A stretch of 64,000 nucleotides of DNA from Chionoecetes opilio (GCA_016584305.1 JACEEZ010021770.1:1043768-1107767), one strand, 5' to 3'. Counted from the first letter of the stretch, positions 25,103 through 38,589 are shown. Notes: generated by a model not told the origin, from the letters alone. Translations and numbers: made by a program.

Positions 25103-25713
25103 CTTGAATGGTTACGCTCCTAAAAATATAAATTAAAAACACTGGTACTTGAATTAAACTCACAACTGAAAAAGATAATTAAATTAAGGGACAACTAGAA
25201 ATTAACTAACTACCACTAAAAATATTTACCTGGTGGTAGTGGCTGTCCAACTAATGTCACCAAGCTAAACCTTATTATTGAGATCTCAATAAGCTAGGAG
25301 AACTGTAGTGGGTTAACTGCCAGACCTCCTGCAAAAGGGTGTACTTAGCTGGTGACGTCTTAGATGTTGAAGATTGAAGACAATATTGCAGGCAGACGAA
25401 ACCTTCTCGATGATACAAGCAGACTCATGGACAGGGATATTTGGGTTTAGTAACCCATGCTCTCCATGAATACTATTTACAATATTTACACGAGAACACC
25501 TACACCATGAGGTGTAGGTGTCTCTAAATATGGATAAGGAGCAAAGGGGCGATGGTCTTTTCGCCTCGGTGGTGTGTGACTAAAAGAGGCCTAGTCAGCT
25601 GTGTTCCCCTGGTCGTCGCTTCGCTCCAAAGGTATTACGAGACCAAATCAATTTCCCAATAAATGTATAGTACTCCTATGTTAACTACTATTTAATTTTA
25701 GTAATATTCTTAA

Positions 25714-26055
25714 TTATCTCTGGAGAAATTTATAATTTCCGACATTCTGGGGCCAAGGGTGCCTGAATTTTGCGGCAGCGGATCTAGGATTTCTTCGGGA
25801 ACCAGCTTCTGAATGAGAAGAAGGCCTGTCTTGGTTTTCTTCGGGAGTTAGCATAACTGCCCTCCGATCTACCTTAGACCCTGGAAAATCTGCAACTACT
25901 TCCAGTGGATATAATTTATTCACTGTTCTAATTACTGAACCCAATTTTGTCTTTAATGTTACAGTGCTGATGACCCCCTGTGCCTCTTTATGACAGTCCT
26001 CTATTCTACCTAAAGGCCAACTGCCTCGAGGTTTCTCACTTTCAATTAATACCAC
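25714..26055 (-). pseudogene. BEL/Pao integrase C-terminal domain (DUF5641-like)
   Basis: The minus strand reads VLIESEKPRGSWPLGRIEDC and later VNKLYPLEV. These are the hallmark 'P-R-x-x-W-x-x-G-R-I' and 'R-x-V-x-K-L-x-P-L-E' blocks of the domain that follows the integrase core in BEL/Pao polyproteins. The 113-codon frame is open. Confidence 0.85.
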
Positions 26056-26446
26056 CTCCCCCTCCTTTACATTTTGCTCTTTCAGTGATTTGTTAGATAT
26101 ATGGATGTGTCTATCTAACAGAGAGGTTAAATATTCCTTTTTCCATAGGTCATACCAATTATTTAATACTTTAGATAATTGTTTATATTTAAAATTTTAT
26201 TTGTCTGCATCTAGATATGATGGGTCTAGATCAAACTCTGAAATTGATACTGCTGGCAATGAATTTAGTTTTAATACCATGCAATAGATGTGAAGGCGTC
26301 AGTGCTTCCGGCTCACCTAAATCATTGGTGACATATGAGAGGGGCCTATTATTAACTCTACATTCAATCTCCACATAAAATTGTGTGGTCATCCAAGTTT
26401 ATGGCTTTCTTAAACAAACTTTCCTTAGCCCGCTTTTGCCCTTTTA

Positions 26447-26656
26447 TCATCCTCTCATAGAAACCCCCGAACCAAGGGGCTCTGGGGGTATGAATTTCCA
26501 CTCACACCCCTTAACTTCAGTTCTTCTTGCACTCTGGCATCTTTTTAAAATTTGGCTAAGCAGGTTGGAACCAAAATTTAAAAAATGTGTAGCATTGTCG
26601 CTAATAATTAATTTAGGGCATGACCTTCTGGCCGAAAAACCCCTGAAGGCATTCAA
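26447..26656 (-). pseudogene. BEL/Pao integrase catalytic core remnant
   Basis: The minus strand reads RGFSARRSCPKLIISDNATH, then CEWKFIPPEPLGSG. S-D-N-A-T-x-F contains the second catalytic aspartate, and W-x-F-I-P-P precedes the region of the catalytic glutamate; the frame breaks around that point. Confidence 0.75.
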
Positions 26657-27744
26657 AAAGGTTTCTGCCGATAAATCGGTGGACCATCTCTAGTGAATAG
26701 CTGGGGAAGTTGCACAGGTAATAATACTATATAAACCTTTTGTTCTAATTTGGTTTCTGAATTAATATGGAAATGCACCTGTGTAATCCATGCCAGAAAC
26801 CTCAAGCACCTTAAATCATCTATTCTTCCTGAGGTCAAGGGGGTGGAGGTGGATATTTGTATGCCGGTCCTTGCAACCTTTTGCATATGTAACAGGATTT
26901 TAAGCACGGGCTTGATGGTCTGCCTAGCCTTGGGAAATCCAGAAATGTTCTTCTTTTACCCTAGTGTCTCTTGCAGCCCACCATGCTAGTATCTAAGTGT
27001 ATACTATTGAATTATAAGTTTAGTGATGGGGTGGCTCTTGGGCATAGAAAGTAGAATTAGTGTGTAAGGTAAATTGGCCTGATCAATTCGCCCGGGACAC
27101 CTCAAGAGATCTTCATTCAGAAAGAGATTTAGACTGTTACTATGTCTGGCATTGGGTGTTTCAAGGGGTTCTTTAGAGCCTCTAGGCCCTCAGCATAGCT
27201 CTTTTTCGTGTCATAGATATCCAATATTTTTGGGGCTTCATTAAATTTATGCTCTTGTTTCCCTTAAATTTTTATCTATGAATTTAAACACCAACTTTGT
27301 TACTTTTAATAATTTGCTCCAAGAAGAAAATTTCGTAGGATCCACCAAGGGTTCATCCTTAACTTCTTCCACCTTATTTAGTTATATTTTGACGCTAGTT
27401 TCAAATTTCTGAGTAGACCAGGTTTCCTCGCAATTCAACCAAATAGGGCCATTCCTCCACAAACTAGAATCTATGAATTTAATTTCTTTAAACCTCTGGT
27501 TAGCAAGTCCGCTGGATTATCCTCAGTGGCCAAGTGATGAAATTTACAGCCTGTACTTAACTGATATTACTCTTACCCTATTCCTTACATAGACTATATT
27601 GCTTTAGTTATTAATCAGCCATTGTAATGCTACTTCGCTGTCTGACCAAAGGAATGTTCTTTTAAAAGTTATGGAGTGTAAAGTTTCTTTTACATATTTA
27701 CTTAATTTTGCTCCTAAATAAATTGCAGTTAGCTCCAACTGAGG

Positions 27745-28460
27745 TCAAGTTCTTGATTTTAGTGGCGCTACTCTTGCTTTGGACATCAATAGCTGGGGTT
27801 CAGAATTATAATCGGTAACATATACAGACACCCCATAGGCCTTAGGGGATGCATCTGTAAATAAGTGCAAATCATAGTTAGAATTTTCCTCCATCATGTT
27901 CCTGGGGAAAAAAAAAATTGAGAGCTCTTGGCACTCATGGAATAAGGTTTCCCAAGAATTCATTTCCCTGGGAAGTTCCTCATCCCAATCAAGTTTTTAG
28001 TCCAAACTTCCTGAACTAATAATTTCAAGGGTATGGTTAGAGGATTAATTAGCCCTAAAGGGTCATACATTTTACTAACATTACTTAGCAAGGACCTCTT
28101 GCTATTTACTGATCCCCATTCTACATCTTTAATTGCAAGTGAGTGTCAATTTGAGTCCCACTGCAAACCCAACACCTTAATGTTTTCACTTGGGCCAGAC
28201 GGCAAGTTAGCATTCAAGAGTGGTGAATTGGTAGCCCATTCTTGAAGTGGCATATTAGCCGAGTTTAAAACCCTTTTTGGCTACATGTAAATTTTTAGTA
28301 AGGAATACTCATCATTAAAGGTGCCCTGGATATTTTCCATATTAGAGTCTTGAGCAAATTTACTTCTCTCTTATTTTCTTTTTTCTTTTTTTAAATGATG
28401 TTCAAGAGTCATTGAAATAGAAAGGGCGAACACTAGCTCCCAAAAATAACTAATTTAAAT
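27745..28460 (-). pseudogene. BEL/Pao reverse transcriptase / RNase H remnant
   Basis: Minus-strand motifs over several frames: FGASVRPFYFN (about 28410-28440), NIKVLGLQWDSN (about 28155-28190), KRSLLSNVSKMYDPLGLINP (about 28040-28100) and, open at 27745-27963, LHLFTDASPKAYGVSVYVTD followed by LLMSKARVAPLK. 'V-L-G-x-x-W', 'Y-D-P-L-G' and 'F-T-D-A-S-x-x-A-Y-G' are strong BEL/Pao markers. Confidence 0.8.
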
Positions 28461-29636
28461 ATGTAAGTATCCAAGGGCTATTTTCATCTTGTGGATCACT
28501 TAGGCCCGAGAAATCTGGTGTAATCCCTATCAACTTCTTGCAATCCTATTCTTAAAGGGTTTGCTGATATCTGTACATATGCGTATTTGTTCGTTCTAAA
28601 TCTTAGAAGACTGTCCCCTAGTTTTTTAGTTAGGCTGGGTCCAGGGGTATAGACAGTCATTCAAACTATTACTCCGGAATAATTTTGCACTACAAACAAA
28701 TACCACACGTACTGGTGTTGTTTTCCTCTTTTTAATTACGGCTGGGATGTGGCCCAAATAGGGGTGTTGTCAGTAACCGTTGGATTTTGGTACTTTTTCA
28801 ATGAATCCCCTTTCAAACTTGGTCTCGGATCACTGCTTCGTACTGAGTTACGAGTCCTGCAGATTTTTGCTTCTTTATATTTGAATTTAGTCTACCCAAA
28901 AACTAAATTGTAATTGGTGGGTAAATATTGATTATTAACTTTCCAGGCATCCTAACCCCAGTACCGATTGTCATGTTTCTCAACCCGTTTTTGCTATAAT
29001 ATCTAGCCCCAAACCTCTCTTCAGGGTCCTATCTTCCCATTTTATTCCTTTTTGTTTAGTTCCCACAATTTTGCCATTTCCTGCTCTCCAGGGCAGGAAC
29101 AGACATTTGAGACCATGACTACTCTAGATTTATCTGATCTTTCTATGAATCTAGAAGGAATTTTGCCTAAGGGTATCAGTCCAGATTTTGTTTTCAAGAA
29201 GCTGGAGCCATGTTCTTGAATTAGACCAGTTATTATTTTACAGACTGGTCTGCTCCTATTAATAGATCAATGGCATCTACTGCATCCTTTAAGTTTGGAT
29301 CTAGGAGCCTAATTTCTTGGTCCTTCATTACTTTATGAATTTTTCCATTCCATCCATCCTAATATTTTTAGGTAAACTTTCCAGAACTATAGCATTCAAA
29401 CTTATATATTTAGAACCCGACCTGACTGTAAAATTCACTAAATCATAGGTCTTAGTTTCTATTTCTCCTTAAATCCTGAAATTTTCAAGTCCACTGGCCA
29501 CAAGATTTTTAAATTAAACTATCAGACAAATTTTTACTGATAAAAGTTCTTTGTGATCCTTGATCAGTTTTTGCAGCCTTGACAATTTTACCCCTAATTA
29601 TGGGTATTGAGTCTATGGGTAGAGCTGTTGAAATTT

Positions 29637-29900
29637 TCATGAGCACCCGTAGGTCTCACTGCACACACTTTCCCGTGCCACTCTCCCAGTTGGTTGGCCC
29701 GCGTCAACATAACAAAGAATGATGGAATCCATTATAGCTGAAGGACATCTGCGTAAAATTTTAAAACTACCCGTCCTCTGTCTTATATTGCCAAGTTTCC
29801 CTTTTTCACATCTTCCTAACTCTCTAATACGTTTTAGCCGGTTACCACGGCCCTCATAATATTTGCAATTAGTGGCTTTGTGGAGCCCTTCCCACATAAT
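29637..29900 (-). pseudogene. BEL/Pao gag zinc-knuckle region
   Basis: The minus strand gives LHKATNCKYYEGRGNRLKRI and GRCEKGKLGNIRQ, which resembles the 'H-x-x-x-x-C ... G-R-C-x-x-C-x-x-x-G-H' knuckles of BEL/Pao gag with the second knuckle eroded. The right part continues into protease-side sequence. Confidence 0.55.
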
Positions 29901-30440
29901 ACATTTAAATTGTGAGTTTGGATTTAATTTGGTTTGGTGTGGAACTTTGCCTGGGGAAATTTTGAGTTAGGATTAATTGGTTTGGGGTGGAATCTGCCTG
30001 GGAATTGTGAGTTAGGATTAATTGGTTGGTGTGGACTCGCTGGGAATTTTGGTTGGGTTATGGGTTGTGGAACTTGCCTGGATCTCTACAGGTCCTGGGC
30101 CTTCTTGGATTGCATATTTATGATTGCCTCATATTTAGAGGGCAAGGAGGCTCTTTCATCCTTTTTTTTCTCCTTCCCTTTTTTCCCTTCTTGTAATCCT
30201 TGGATTGTAAATTATTTATAATGTCTAAGAGACTAGTTCTTATGTCTTCTACAGAAGGATAATCCTTTTTTGACTTCAACTGAACTTGATCTAGTTAGGT
30301 TAGGCAATTTATCTATTAAGAAAGTGGACAACAACCCGCTAGATTCTTCTAAATTACAAACCTGCATTTTCTGCTCTTTTTCAATATACTCCCCTAACTC
30401 TGCTCTAAATTCAGACAGAGATTGAAAATTATGAGAGGTA

Positions 30441-30456
30441 CTTAAATTATATATTT

Positions 30457-30504
<48 letters not shown>

Positions 30505-30526
30505 TATATATATATATTATATATAT

Positions 30527-30562
<36 letters not shown>

Positions 30563-30680
30563 AGAGAAGGGGAGAGAAGAGGGGAAAGAGAGAGAGCGAG
30601 AAGGGGAGAAAAGGAGAAAAAGGGGGAAAAAATTTGGGGGAGGGAAAGGGGTTTGAGAAAAGGGGAGAAAAAAAAAAGGG
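30441..30680. repeat. AT array, poly-A and AG/GGGAA-rich junction
   Basis: A TA array (30455-30530), about 28 A residues, then AG-rich and homopolymer-rich sequence. The same AT then AG arrangement follows unit B at 37400-37735, so this is the right end of the repeat unit and also the junction between units. Confidence 0.9.
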
Positions 30681-30684
30681 ATCT

Positions 30685-31080
30685 CAATCATTAAATCACC
30701 GACGCAATGTTGCTTCTCTTGCTACCTTCTACCGTTAATTTTTCATGCTCACTGCTCTTCTTACCTTTGCTAACTTGCATGCTTCCCCCCCTCCCGCGGC
30801 CTCGCTGCACAAGACTTTCTATTCATGATTCAGTCTCAAAAGGGGAATTCTCAGTCCCCTCACTGGTAAACCTGGAACTCTTTCTGTTTTCCATGTTAAT
30901 CCTTTCGACGAATTAATTTTTTTCACGAGGAGCCAACAAGACACCTCCCGGAAACTAAATTGCCTCCCCCCCTATTATTTATCTTACTGTCTCCTTAATA
31001 GGGATGGCAACTAAGCGGGCTTTTGTTACTTCTTTTTTGTTTGCCCTTGGCCAGTCCTCTTGATGTATAAAAAAGAATAA
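30685..31080 (+). mobile_element. LINE-J copy 4 (3' end, unit B)
   Basis: It matches 24338-24730, including CTTGCATGCTTCCCCCCCTC-like sequence, the GGCCAGTCCTCTTGATGT terminus and the A-rich tail, with scattered single-base gains and losses. Confidence 0.85.
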
Positions 31081-31129
31081 AACTAAATGAATCCCCCTTA
31101 AACTACAACAACAAAAAGCTATCAGTGAA

Positions 31130-31440
31130 CAGTGAGATTGCAACAGAATGCAATTGTATCTCTAGTGAATGAGTTCAGGCAAGAAGGACGAACTACTTCT
31201 CCTAATTTTCTTGTGTGTGATGATTTTTCTCCAGCATGTTTTGTCTCCATCTGATATTCTTAACTGCCACAAAAACTGGTAATCTGGGTTGGCGTCCCAA
31301 GCAGCCAAAGCCAAGATGTACCAATTTAGTCGAGTCAAAAACAGGTCCAAACATGCCAAATATATGGTGTGCTGCTTTCTTGCAATGAAAAGACTTCCAA
31401 TAGAAATACAGGAAGCTTCAATCAAAGGTGTGTGAAATAA
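31130..31440 (+). pseudogene. Unnamed protein fragment, unit B copy
   Basis: It is the equivalent of 24782-25102, but the reading frame is broken several times by single-base indels. Confidence 0.5.
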
Positions 31441-32049
31441 AAGTTGATAGGATGATTGAATGGTTACGCTCCTAAAAAAAATAAATTAAAACACTGGTAC
31501 TTGAATTAAATCAACAACTGAAAAAGATAAGTAAATTAAGGGACAATAAGAAATTAACTAACTACCACTAAAAATATTTACCTGGGGTAGGGCTGTCCAA
31601 CTAATGTCCACCAAGCTAACCTTATTATTGGGCTCCTCAATTAAGCTAGGAGAACATGTAGTGGGTTAATGCCAGGACTCCTGCAAAAGGTGTACTTAGC
31701 TGGTGGAACGTCTTAGATGTTGAAGATTGAAGACAATACTTGCAGGAGACGAAACCTTCCGATGATACAAGCAGACTCATGGACAGGGAATATTTGGGTT
31801 AGTAACCCATGCTCTCCATTTGAATATATTTACAATACTTTACACGGAGAACACCTACACCATGAGGTGTAGGTGTCTCATAAATATGGATAGGAGCAAA
31901 AGGGGCGATGCGTCTTTTCGCCTCGGTGGTGTGTGACTAAAAGAGGCCTAGTCAGCTGTGTCCCCTGGTTCGTCGCTTCGCTCCAAAGGTATTACGAGAC
32001 CAATCCAATTTCCCAATACATGTAAGACTCATATGTTAACTACTATTTA

Positions 32050-35000
32050 AATTTTATTAAGATTCTTAATTATCTCTGGAGACATTTATAAATGTGCCGA
32101 CATTCTGGGGCCAAAGGGGTGCCTGAATTTTGCCGGCAGCGGAATCTAGGATTTTCTACTCGTCGGAACACCGCTCTCTGACATGATGAAGAAGGCTGTC
32201 TTGGTTTTCTTCGGGAGTTAGCATAACATTGACCTCCGATATAACCTTAGATCCCTGGAAAAATCTGCAACTACACTACCTCCAGTGGATCTAATTATAT
32301 TCACTGTTCTTACTTACGAACCCAATTTGTCTTTAAATGTCCAATTACAAGTGCTGATTACCCCCGTGCCTCCTTTATCGCCACACTTCCTTATCATCTA
32401 CCTAAAGGCCAACATCGACCTCGAGTTTCTCACTTCACAACTAAATACCACCTCCAGTACCTCCTTTTACACACTTATTTGCTCTTTTGAAGTGACGCTT
32501 GTTACGGATAATGGATGTGTCTATCTAAACAGAGAGGTATTAAAATTCCTTTTTCCATAGGTATACCCAATTATTTTAATACTTTAGATGACATTGTTTG
32601 ATATACTTTAACACAATTCTTTTATTAGTCTTGCATCATAGATATGATGGGTCTAGATCCACCAATCTTCTGAAACATTGATACTCGCTGGCAATGGCAC
32701 ACTTAAGTTTGTATACTAACCACTGCAATAGCTGTGAAGGCCGTTACAGATGCAATCACGGCTCACCTAAATCATTTGGTGACATATGAGAGGGGCCTAT
32801 TATTAACTTCTACATTCAATCTCCTAAATATTGTCACCGATGGTCATCCAAGTTTATGGCTTTCTTAACAACCACCAAACTTATCACCTTTTAGACACAG
32901 CTATTTTTGACTTATTTATCATCGCTCTCATAGAAACCCCACGAAAACCAAAGGGCCTGGGGGTGTTTATGAATTCTCCCACTCACACCCCTTAGCGTAG
33001 TTCTTCTTTTTGCACTCTGGCATCTTCTAAAATTTGGCCTAAGCAGGTTGGAAACTAAACTAAAAATGTGTAGCATTGCGCTAAAATTAATTTAGGGCAT
33101 GCCTTCTGGCCGAAAAAAACTCCTGAAGAGCATTCAAAAAGGTTTTCTGCCTATAAATCGGTGGACCATCTCTAAGTTGAATATGTCGGGAAGTTGCAAA
33201 GGTATATAAATTACCATATTATCAAACCCGACTTTAGCGTTCTTAACTTTGGGTTTCCTGACATAATCACACTGGACAATCGCACCTGTGTAATCCATGC
33301 CAGAACCTCAAAGCACCTTTAAACTAATTATTCTTCCTGAGGTCAAGGGGGGGTGGAGGTGGACTATTTTGTATGCAGGCCTTGAACCCTTTTGCCCATA
33401 CACGTAACATGGATTTTAGCACGGGGCTTTTGATGCGATCGCCTAGCCTTGGGAAATCCAGAAAAGGTTCTCCTCATTACCCCCCTAGTGTCTCCTTGCA
33501 GATGCACCACCACCACACACACATAGTATATAAAGTGTATATACTATTGAATTATAAGTTAGTGATGTGTTGGACTCTTATGGGCACAGTCAAGCATATC
33601 AGGGCAATCGCAGTGGTGATAGGTAAATTGCCTGATCAATTCCGCCCTGGACACCTCAAGAGATCTCTCCATTCAGACAAGAGATTTAGACTGTATTTAA
33701 ACTATCGATCTGGCATTGGGTGTTCAAAGGGGTCTCGTTAGACAGGCCCTACTAGGCCAACTCAGCATAGGCTCTCTTGTCACACGTAGTCATAGATATC
33801 CACAATACTTTGGGCGGCAATTCCACTATTAAAATATTTATGCTCTTTGTTATTCACCTAAATACCACTTATTATGAATTTTAAACACCATACCTACAGT
33901 TACTGATGTTACACATAATTTACACGCACACAAGCACAAGATCAATTCGTAAGGATCGACCAAGAAGGATTCAATGCATATAATCTTCTTTCCACTATAT
34001 TGCATTTTAGTGTCTATTTTGACGCTAGTTTCAAAATTTGTAGAGATAGACCAGGTGGTTACTTCTCGCAATTCAACAAATAGGAGCCAACATTCCTCCA
34101 CAACTAGAATCAGTTAAGTGAGATTTTAGATTTTTTTTTCCCTTTAAATAACCTCTGGTGAAGGCCAAAGTTCATCGCTGGATATCTCCAATGAAGAAGC
34201 CCAACGTGTGGATGACAATTTACAGACCCAACTTAACTTGATATTACTCTTACCCTATTCCTTACATAGAATATCATGATGCTTTAGAGATGTATTAATC
34301 AGCCATATGTGAATAGACATTATTCGCTGTATGACCAAAGGAATGTCTTTTAAAAGTTATGGACGTGTAACGACACTTCTTTACATATTACTTAATTTGC
34401 TCCTAAATAAATTGCAGTTTGCTCCAACTGAGGGTCAAGTTCTTGATTTTAGTGGCGCTACTTTGCTTTGGACATCAATAGCTGGGGTTCAGAATTATAA
34501 TCGGTAACATATTACAGACACCCAATAGGGCCTGCAGGGGAAGCATCTGTTAAATAAGTCAAATCATAGTTAGATTTTCCTCCATCATGTTCCTGGGGAA
34601 AAAAAAAATATGAGAGCTCTTGGCACTTCATGGAATAAGGTTTCCCAAGACTTCAATTTCCCTGGGAAAGTTCCTCAGCCCCAATCAAGTTTTTAGTACA
34701 AACTTCCCAGACGAACTTGTTAATAATTTTCAAGGGTATGTGTATAATGAGATGTAAATTAAAGCCCGGAGACACGGCAGCTCATGAGCACACTTTTACA
34801 CTACACACATTAACATTAACAAAAAGGCAAAGGACCATCATGCTATAGTACTGATACCCAAAATTCTACACTACACTTAATTGACAACAGGATGAGTGTC
34901 AATTTAGAGTCCAGGTGCAAAACCACAAAGCACTGTTAGATAGTTTTCACTGGGCCAGACGGCAAGTTAGCAATTCAAGAGTGAGTTTGGAGATTGGTCT

Positions 35001-37390
35001 AGCCCAATTCTTGAAGTGGCATATTAGCCGAGTTCAAGACTTATTGGTCTACATGAATAAACTATTAGTAAGGAGATACCATCATTAATGGTGCTCTCGG
35101 AAGTGTCCAGATATTAGAGTCTTGAGTATAAGTTTACTTCTCGGCTTATTTTCCTTATTTTCTTTATTAAATGATGTTCAAAGATGTTCATGAACTAGAA
35201 AGGGCGACACTACTAGCTCCAAATATAACTAATTTAAAAATATGTAAGTATCCAAGGGTATTTTCATTCTTGTGGATCCTACTTAGGCCAGAGAAATCTG
35301 GTGTAATCCCTATTCACTTCTTGCCAATCCTATTCTTAAAAAAGGCTTTGCGATATTGCTACATGATGGTATTTTGTGCGTTTCTAAATCTTAGACGGAC
35401 AGTTCCCACCTAGTTTTTCAGTTAGGCTGGGTCACAGGTGATTCAGCCAGTCATTCAAGTCTTTACTACGGATTTCAATTTTTTATTATTTTTGCACTAC
35501 TATATCAATATACCACACTGTTACTGTGGGTGTTAGTTTTCCTCTTTTTAATTACGGCTGGAGATGGGGCAAGAGTGGGTGTTGTCCAGTACCGTTGGAT
35601 TTGGTTACTTTGTGTGCACTTGAAATCCACACTTTCAAACTTACAGGTCTCGGGATCCACTGCTTGTCAGTACGAAGTTACGAGTCCTGCAGATTTCGCT
35701 TCTTATATATTTGAATTTCAGTCAACAGACCCAAAAGCTAAATTGTATTGGTGAGGTAAATATTGATATTAACTTTACAAGGACCATCACTAACCCAGTC
35801 TATGTACACACGATTGTCATTGTTACTCAACAGTTTTGCTATAATTATCTAAGCACGAACCCTATCTATCAGGGGTCCTATCTATCGATTTTAATTCGCT
35901 TACATTGTATTAGTTCCCACAATTTTTGGCCCATTTCCTGCTCCGATCCTAGGCGCAAGGCAACAGCACCATTTGAGACCATGACTACTCTGATTATCTG
36001 ATCCTTTCTCATGAATCTAGAAGAATTTTGCCTAAGGGTATAGCTCCAGATTTCGGTTACTCAAGAGTGGAGCCATGTTCTTGGAATTAGACCAGTTAAT
36101 TATTTACAACACACACACGGTCTGGATCCTATTAATAGATCAATGCATCTACTTGCATCCTTTAAGATTTGGATCTAGGAGCCTAATTTTCTTGGTCCTA
36201 TCATGTAACTTATGTAATTTTTCCATTCCATCCATTCCTAATATTTTTAGGTAAACTTTCCAGAACTATAGCAAATACATCTATATATTTAGAACCAGAC
36301 CTGACTGTAAAATTCACTAAATCATAGGTCTTAGTTACTATTTTCTCCTATAAATCCTGACAATGTTTCAAGTCCACCTGGCCACACGATTTTAAATTTA
36401 AACTATCAGACAAAATTTTTACTGATAAAAGTTCTTGTGATCCTTGATCAGTTTTGCAGCCTTGACAATTTTACCCCTAATTATGGGTATTGAGTCTTCA
36501 AATGGGTAGAGCTGTTGAATTGTCATGATGCACCCGTAGGTCTCAGCTGTCACACACACTATACCTGTGCCACTTCTCCCAGTTGGTTGGCCCGCGTCAA
36601 CATCAACAAGAATGATGGAATCCATTATAGCATGAAGGACATCTGCGCAGAATTTAAATCTACAGTCACCTCCTGTCTTATGATGTGCCAAGTCCATACT
36701 ATTTCACATTTCTAACTCTCTAATACGCACTTTAGCCTGGTTACCAACGGCCCCCTCATAATATTTGTCAATATAGTGGCTTTGTGGATGACCCTTCACC
36801 ACAATAATACATGTTTAAATTAGTGCAGTAGGATAATGGTTACTATTGGTGTGGAACTTTACCTGGAATTGTAGTTAAGAATTACAATTGGTGGTGTGGA
36901 AATCTAGCCTGGAATTGTGAAAGTTAGGATTAATTGGTTTGAGTGTGGTAAACTGTACGCCTTGAGGAATTGTTGCGTTGTAAGATTAATGTTGGTGGTT
37001 GGGGATGGAACTCTGCCTGGATCTCTGTACAGGCATCCTGGACCTTTCTTGAAATTGTCATATTTATGATTGCCTAATATTTTAGAGGGCAAGGAGGCTC
37101 TTTCAACTTTTTTCTCTCCTTTACCCTTTTATCCACATCTTGTAATCCTAGATTGTAAATTAAAATTTATAATGTCTAAGAGACTAGTTCTTAGCTTCTA
37201 CAGAAGGATAATCCTTTTTTGACCTTCAACTGAACTTGATCTAGTTAGGTTAGGGCAATTTATCTATTAAGAAAGGGCAACAACCAGCTAGATTCTTCTA
37301 AATTACAAACCGCATTTTCATGCTACTGTCTATGTCAATATACGCACTCTAACTCGCTCTAAATTCAGACAGAGATTGATAAATTATGAG
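32050..37390 (-). mobile_element. BEL/Pao retrotransposon, unit B copy
   Basis: It aligns with unit A in order: integrase C-terminal (about 32090-32500), integrase core (about 32940-33180), RNase-H/RT region (about 34430-35200) and gag (about 36480-36800). No frame longer than about 90 codons survives. Given the insertion-rich profile I suspect it is a second, uncorrected rendering of the same locus. Confidence 0.75.
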
Positions 37391-37399
37391 ATGGTAATC

Positions 37400-37735
37400 T
37401 TTAAATTATATATATATATATATGATATTATCTATATATATATATATAATCTATATTAAATATATATATATATTCATATAGATAATTTAATATATATATA
37501 TATATATGGAGAGAGAGAGGAGAGAGAGAGAAAGAGAGGACGAGAGAGAGAGAGGAGAAGGAGAGAGAAGAGAGTGGAGAGAAAGAGAGGAGAGGAGAGG
37601 AGACAGAGAGAGAGAGAAGAGAGAGAGAGACGGATGTGAGGAGATGAGAGATGTGAGCGAGAGAGATGGAGAGAGGAGAGAGAAGAGAGAGAGAGAGAGC
37701 GAGTGAGAGAGATGGAGAGAGAAGGGAGAGAGACG
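37400..37735. repeat. AT then GA-rich arrays
   Basis: Imperfect TA sequence (37408-37506) followed by GAGA-rich sequence to about 37735, the counterpart of 30441-30680. Confidence 0.9.
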
Positions 37736-37739
37736 GAAG

Positions 37740-38330
37740 AGAAGGGCAGTGTTAGTTTTGAGGGAGGAGTGAGGTCCAGGGAGCGTTCTCAGTTATATTT
37801 ATCCCCGGAACATATTCTTTTACGCCTTTTGCGCCCGTTTGCTGCTATTTGATCTTAACAATATGTAAATACACAAAATAAAACATATAAGAACCAGGCT
37901 TATACTTATGTAGGACAGAGTAAAAGCTCAAATTACTTCCACACCATACATACGGTGTGAGTGTGTTGCTGCGCGCTCGTTTTCTTTGGGTCTGCCTTAA
38001 ACTCCAGGAATTTCTCCATTAAATCGGATTTCACACACTTGAATCGAGTGCCCCGGCAGGTACAGTTGATGATTTTTGTTTTTTTTCTTTTTAAAGTAAT
38101 AGGTCCAGACCATTTCATCATTCATGATTGATGTAGGGTAGTAGAGTATAGCCATTATCCGAATGCTATCAACATATGGTTGTCACTTCTGGATCCAGCA
38201 GATTCGTTTTTGAATAATCCAGACAAATCAAAATCTGTAAAATTTACCCGAGCTTCGAAAACGCTCATGCAAATGGCAGACGATGCGCCACGGCTCGTGA
38301 CATAGCAAAAGGAGCCTCGCTCGCTTCCCG
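37740..38330. other. Unassigned sequence with a small minus-strand open frame
   Basis: A 62-codon minus-strand frame (37933-38121) reads KWSGPITLKRKKTKIINCTC and then RGTRFKCVKSDLMEKF. It has cysteines and a basic stretch, but I do not recognise it. It could be a remnant of a mobile-element protein. Confidence 0.25.
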
Positions 38331-38334
38331 ACTG

Positions 38335-38575
38335 CTGTGTGTGTGTGTAGTAGTGGTTTGTGTGTGTTGTAAGTAGTGTTTTGTGTGTGTGGTGTAGTAG
38401 CTGTTGGTGTGTGGGTAGAGTGTTTGTGTGTGTGTGTGATGTGTTTGTGGTGTGTGGTGCGTAGTAGTGTTGTGTGTGTGTTGTGCCGTTAGTAGTGTTT
38501 GTGTGGTGTGTGTGCGTAGATAGTGTGTGTGTGTGTGTGTGTGTGTAGTAGTGTTTGTGTGTGTGTAGTAGGCGT
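38335..38575. repeat. Degenerate GT / GTAGT array
   Basis: GT-rich sequence with recurrent GTAGTAGTGTTTGTG units. Confidence 0.85.
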
Positions 38576-38589
38576 TACGCCGTAGGTCC

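Larger units (their letters stand above)
25700..30430 (-). mobile_element. BEL/Pao LTR retrotransposon, unit A copy, decayed
   Basis: On the minus strand, from right to left, there are gag zinc-knuckle-like sequence (29640-29900), reverse transcriptase (about 28000-28460), an RNase-H-side segment (27745-27963), integrase core (26447-26656) and the integrase C-terminal domain (25714-26055). This gag-RT-RH-IN order and the specific motifs are those of BEL/Pao elements. Frames are broken many times. No pair of LTRs could be recognised; the right side is lost in an AT array at about 30455. It is not an infectious or active element as shown. Confidence 0.8.
24338..30440. repeat. Large direct repeat, unit A
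   Basis: From TCAATCATTAAATCACCGAC onward this unit matches 30685-37390 in the same order throughout: LINE-J 3' end, unnamed protein fragment, BEL/Pao element, then AT array and AG-rich tail. The offset between matching words grows from about 6347 at the left to about 6955 at the right, so unit B carries about 600 extra bases. Confidence 0.9.
30685..37390. repeat. Large direct repeat, unit B (noisier copy)
   Basis: It repeats unit A end to end but with frequent small insertions (short CA-type additions, doubled bases) that lengthen it by roughly 10%, most densely at 32200-36400. All frames open in unit A are further broken here. The error profile is unlike natural decay, which favours substitutions and deletions. 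Confidence 0.9.

Noticed and set aside
25080..25700. BEL/Pao LTR
   Set aside because: A position next to the integrase end fits, but no matching second LTR could be seen at the other end, so I do not call it.
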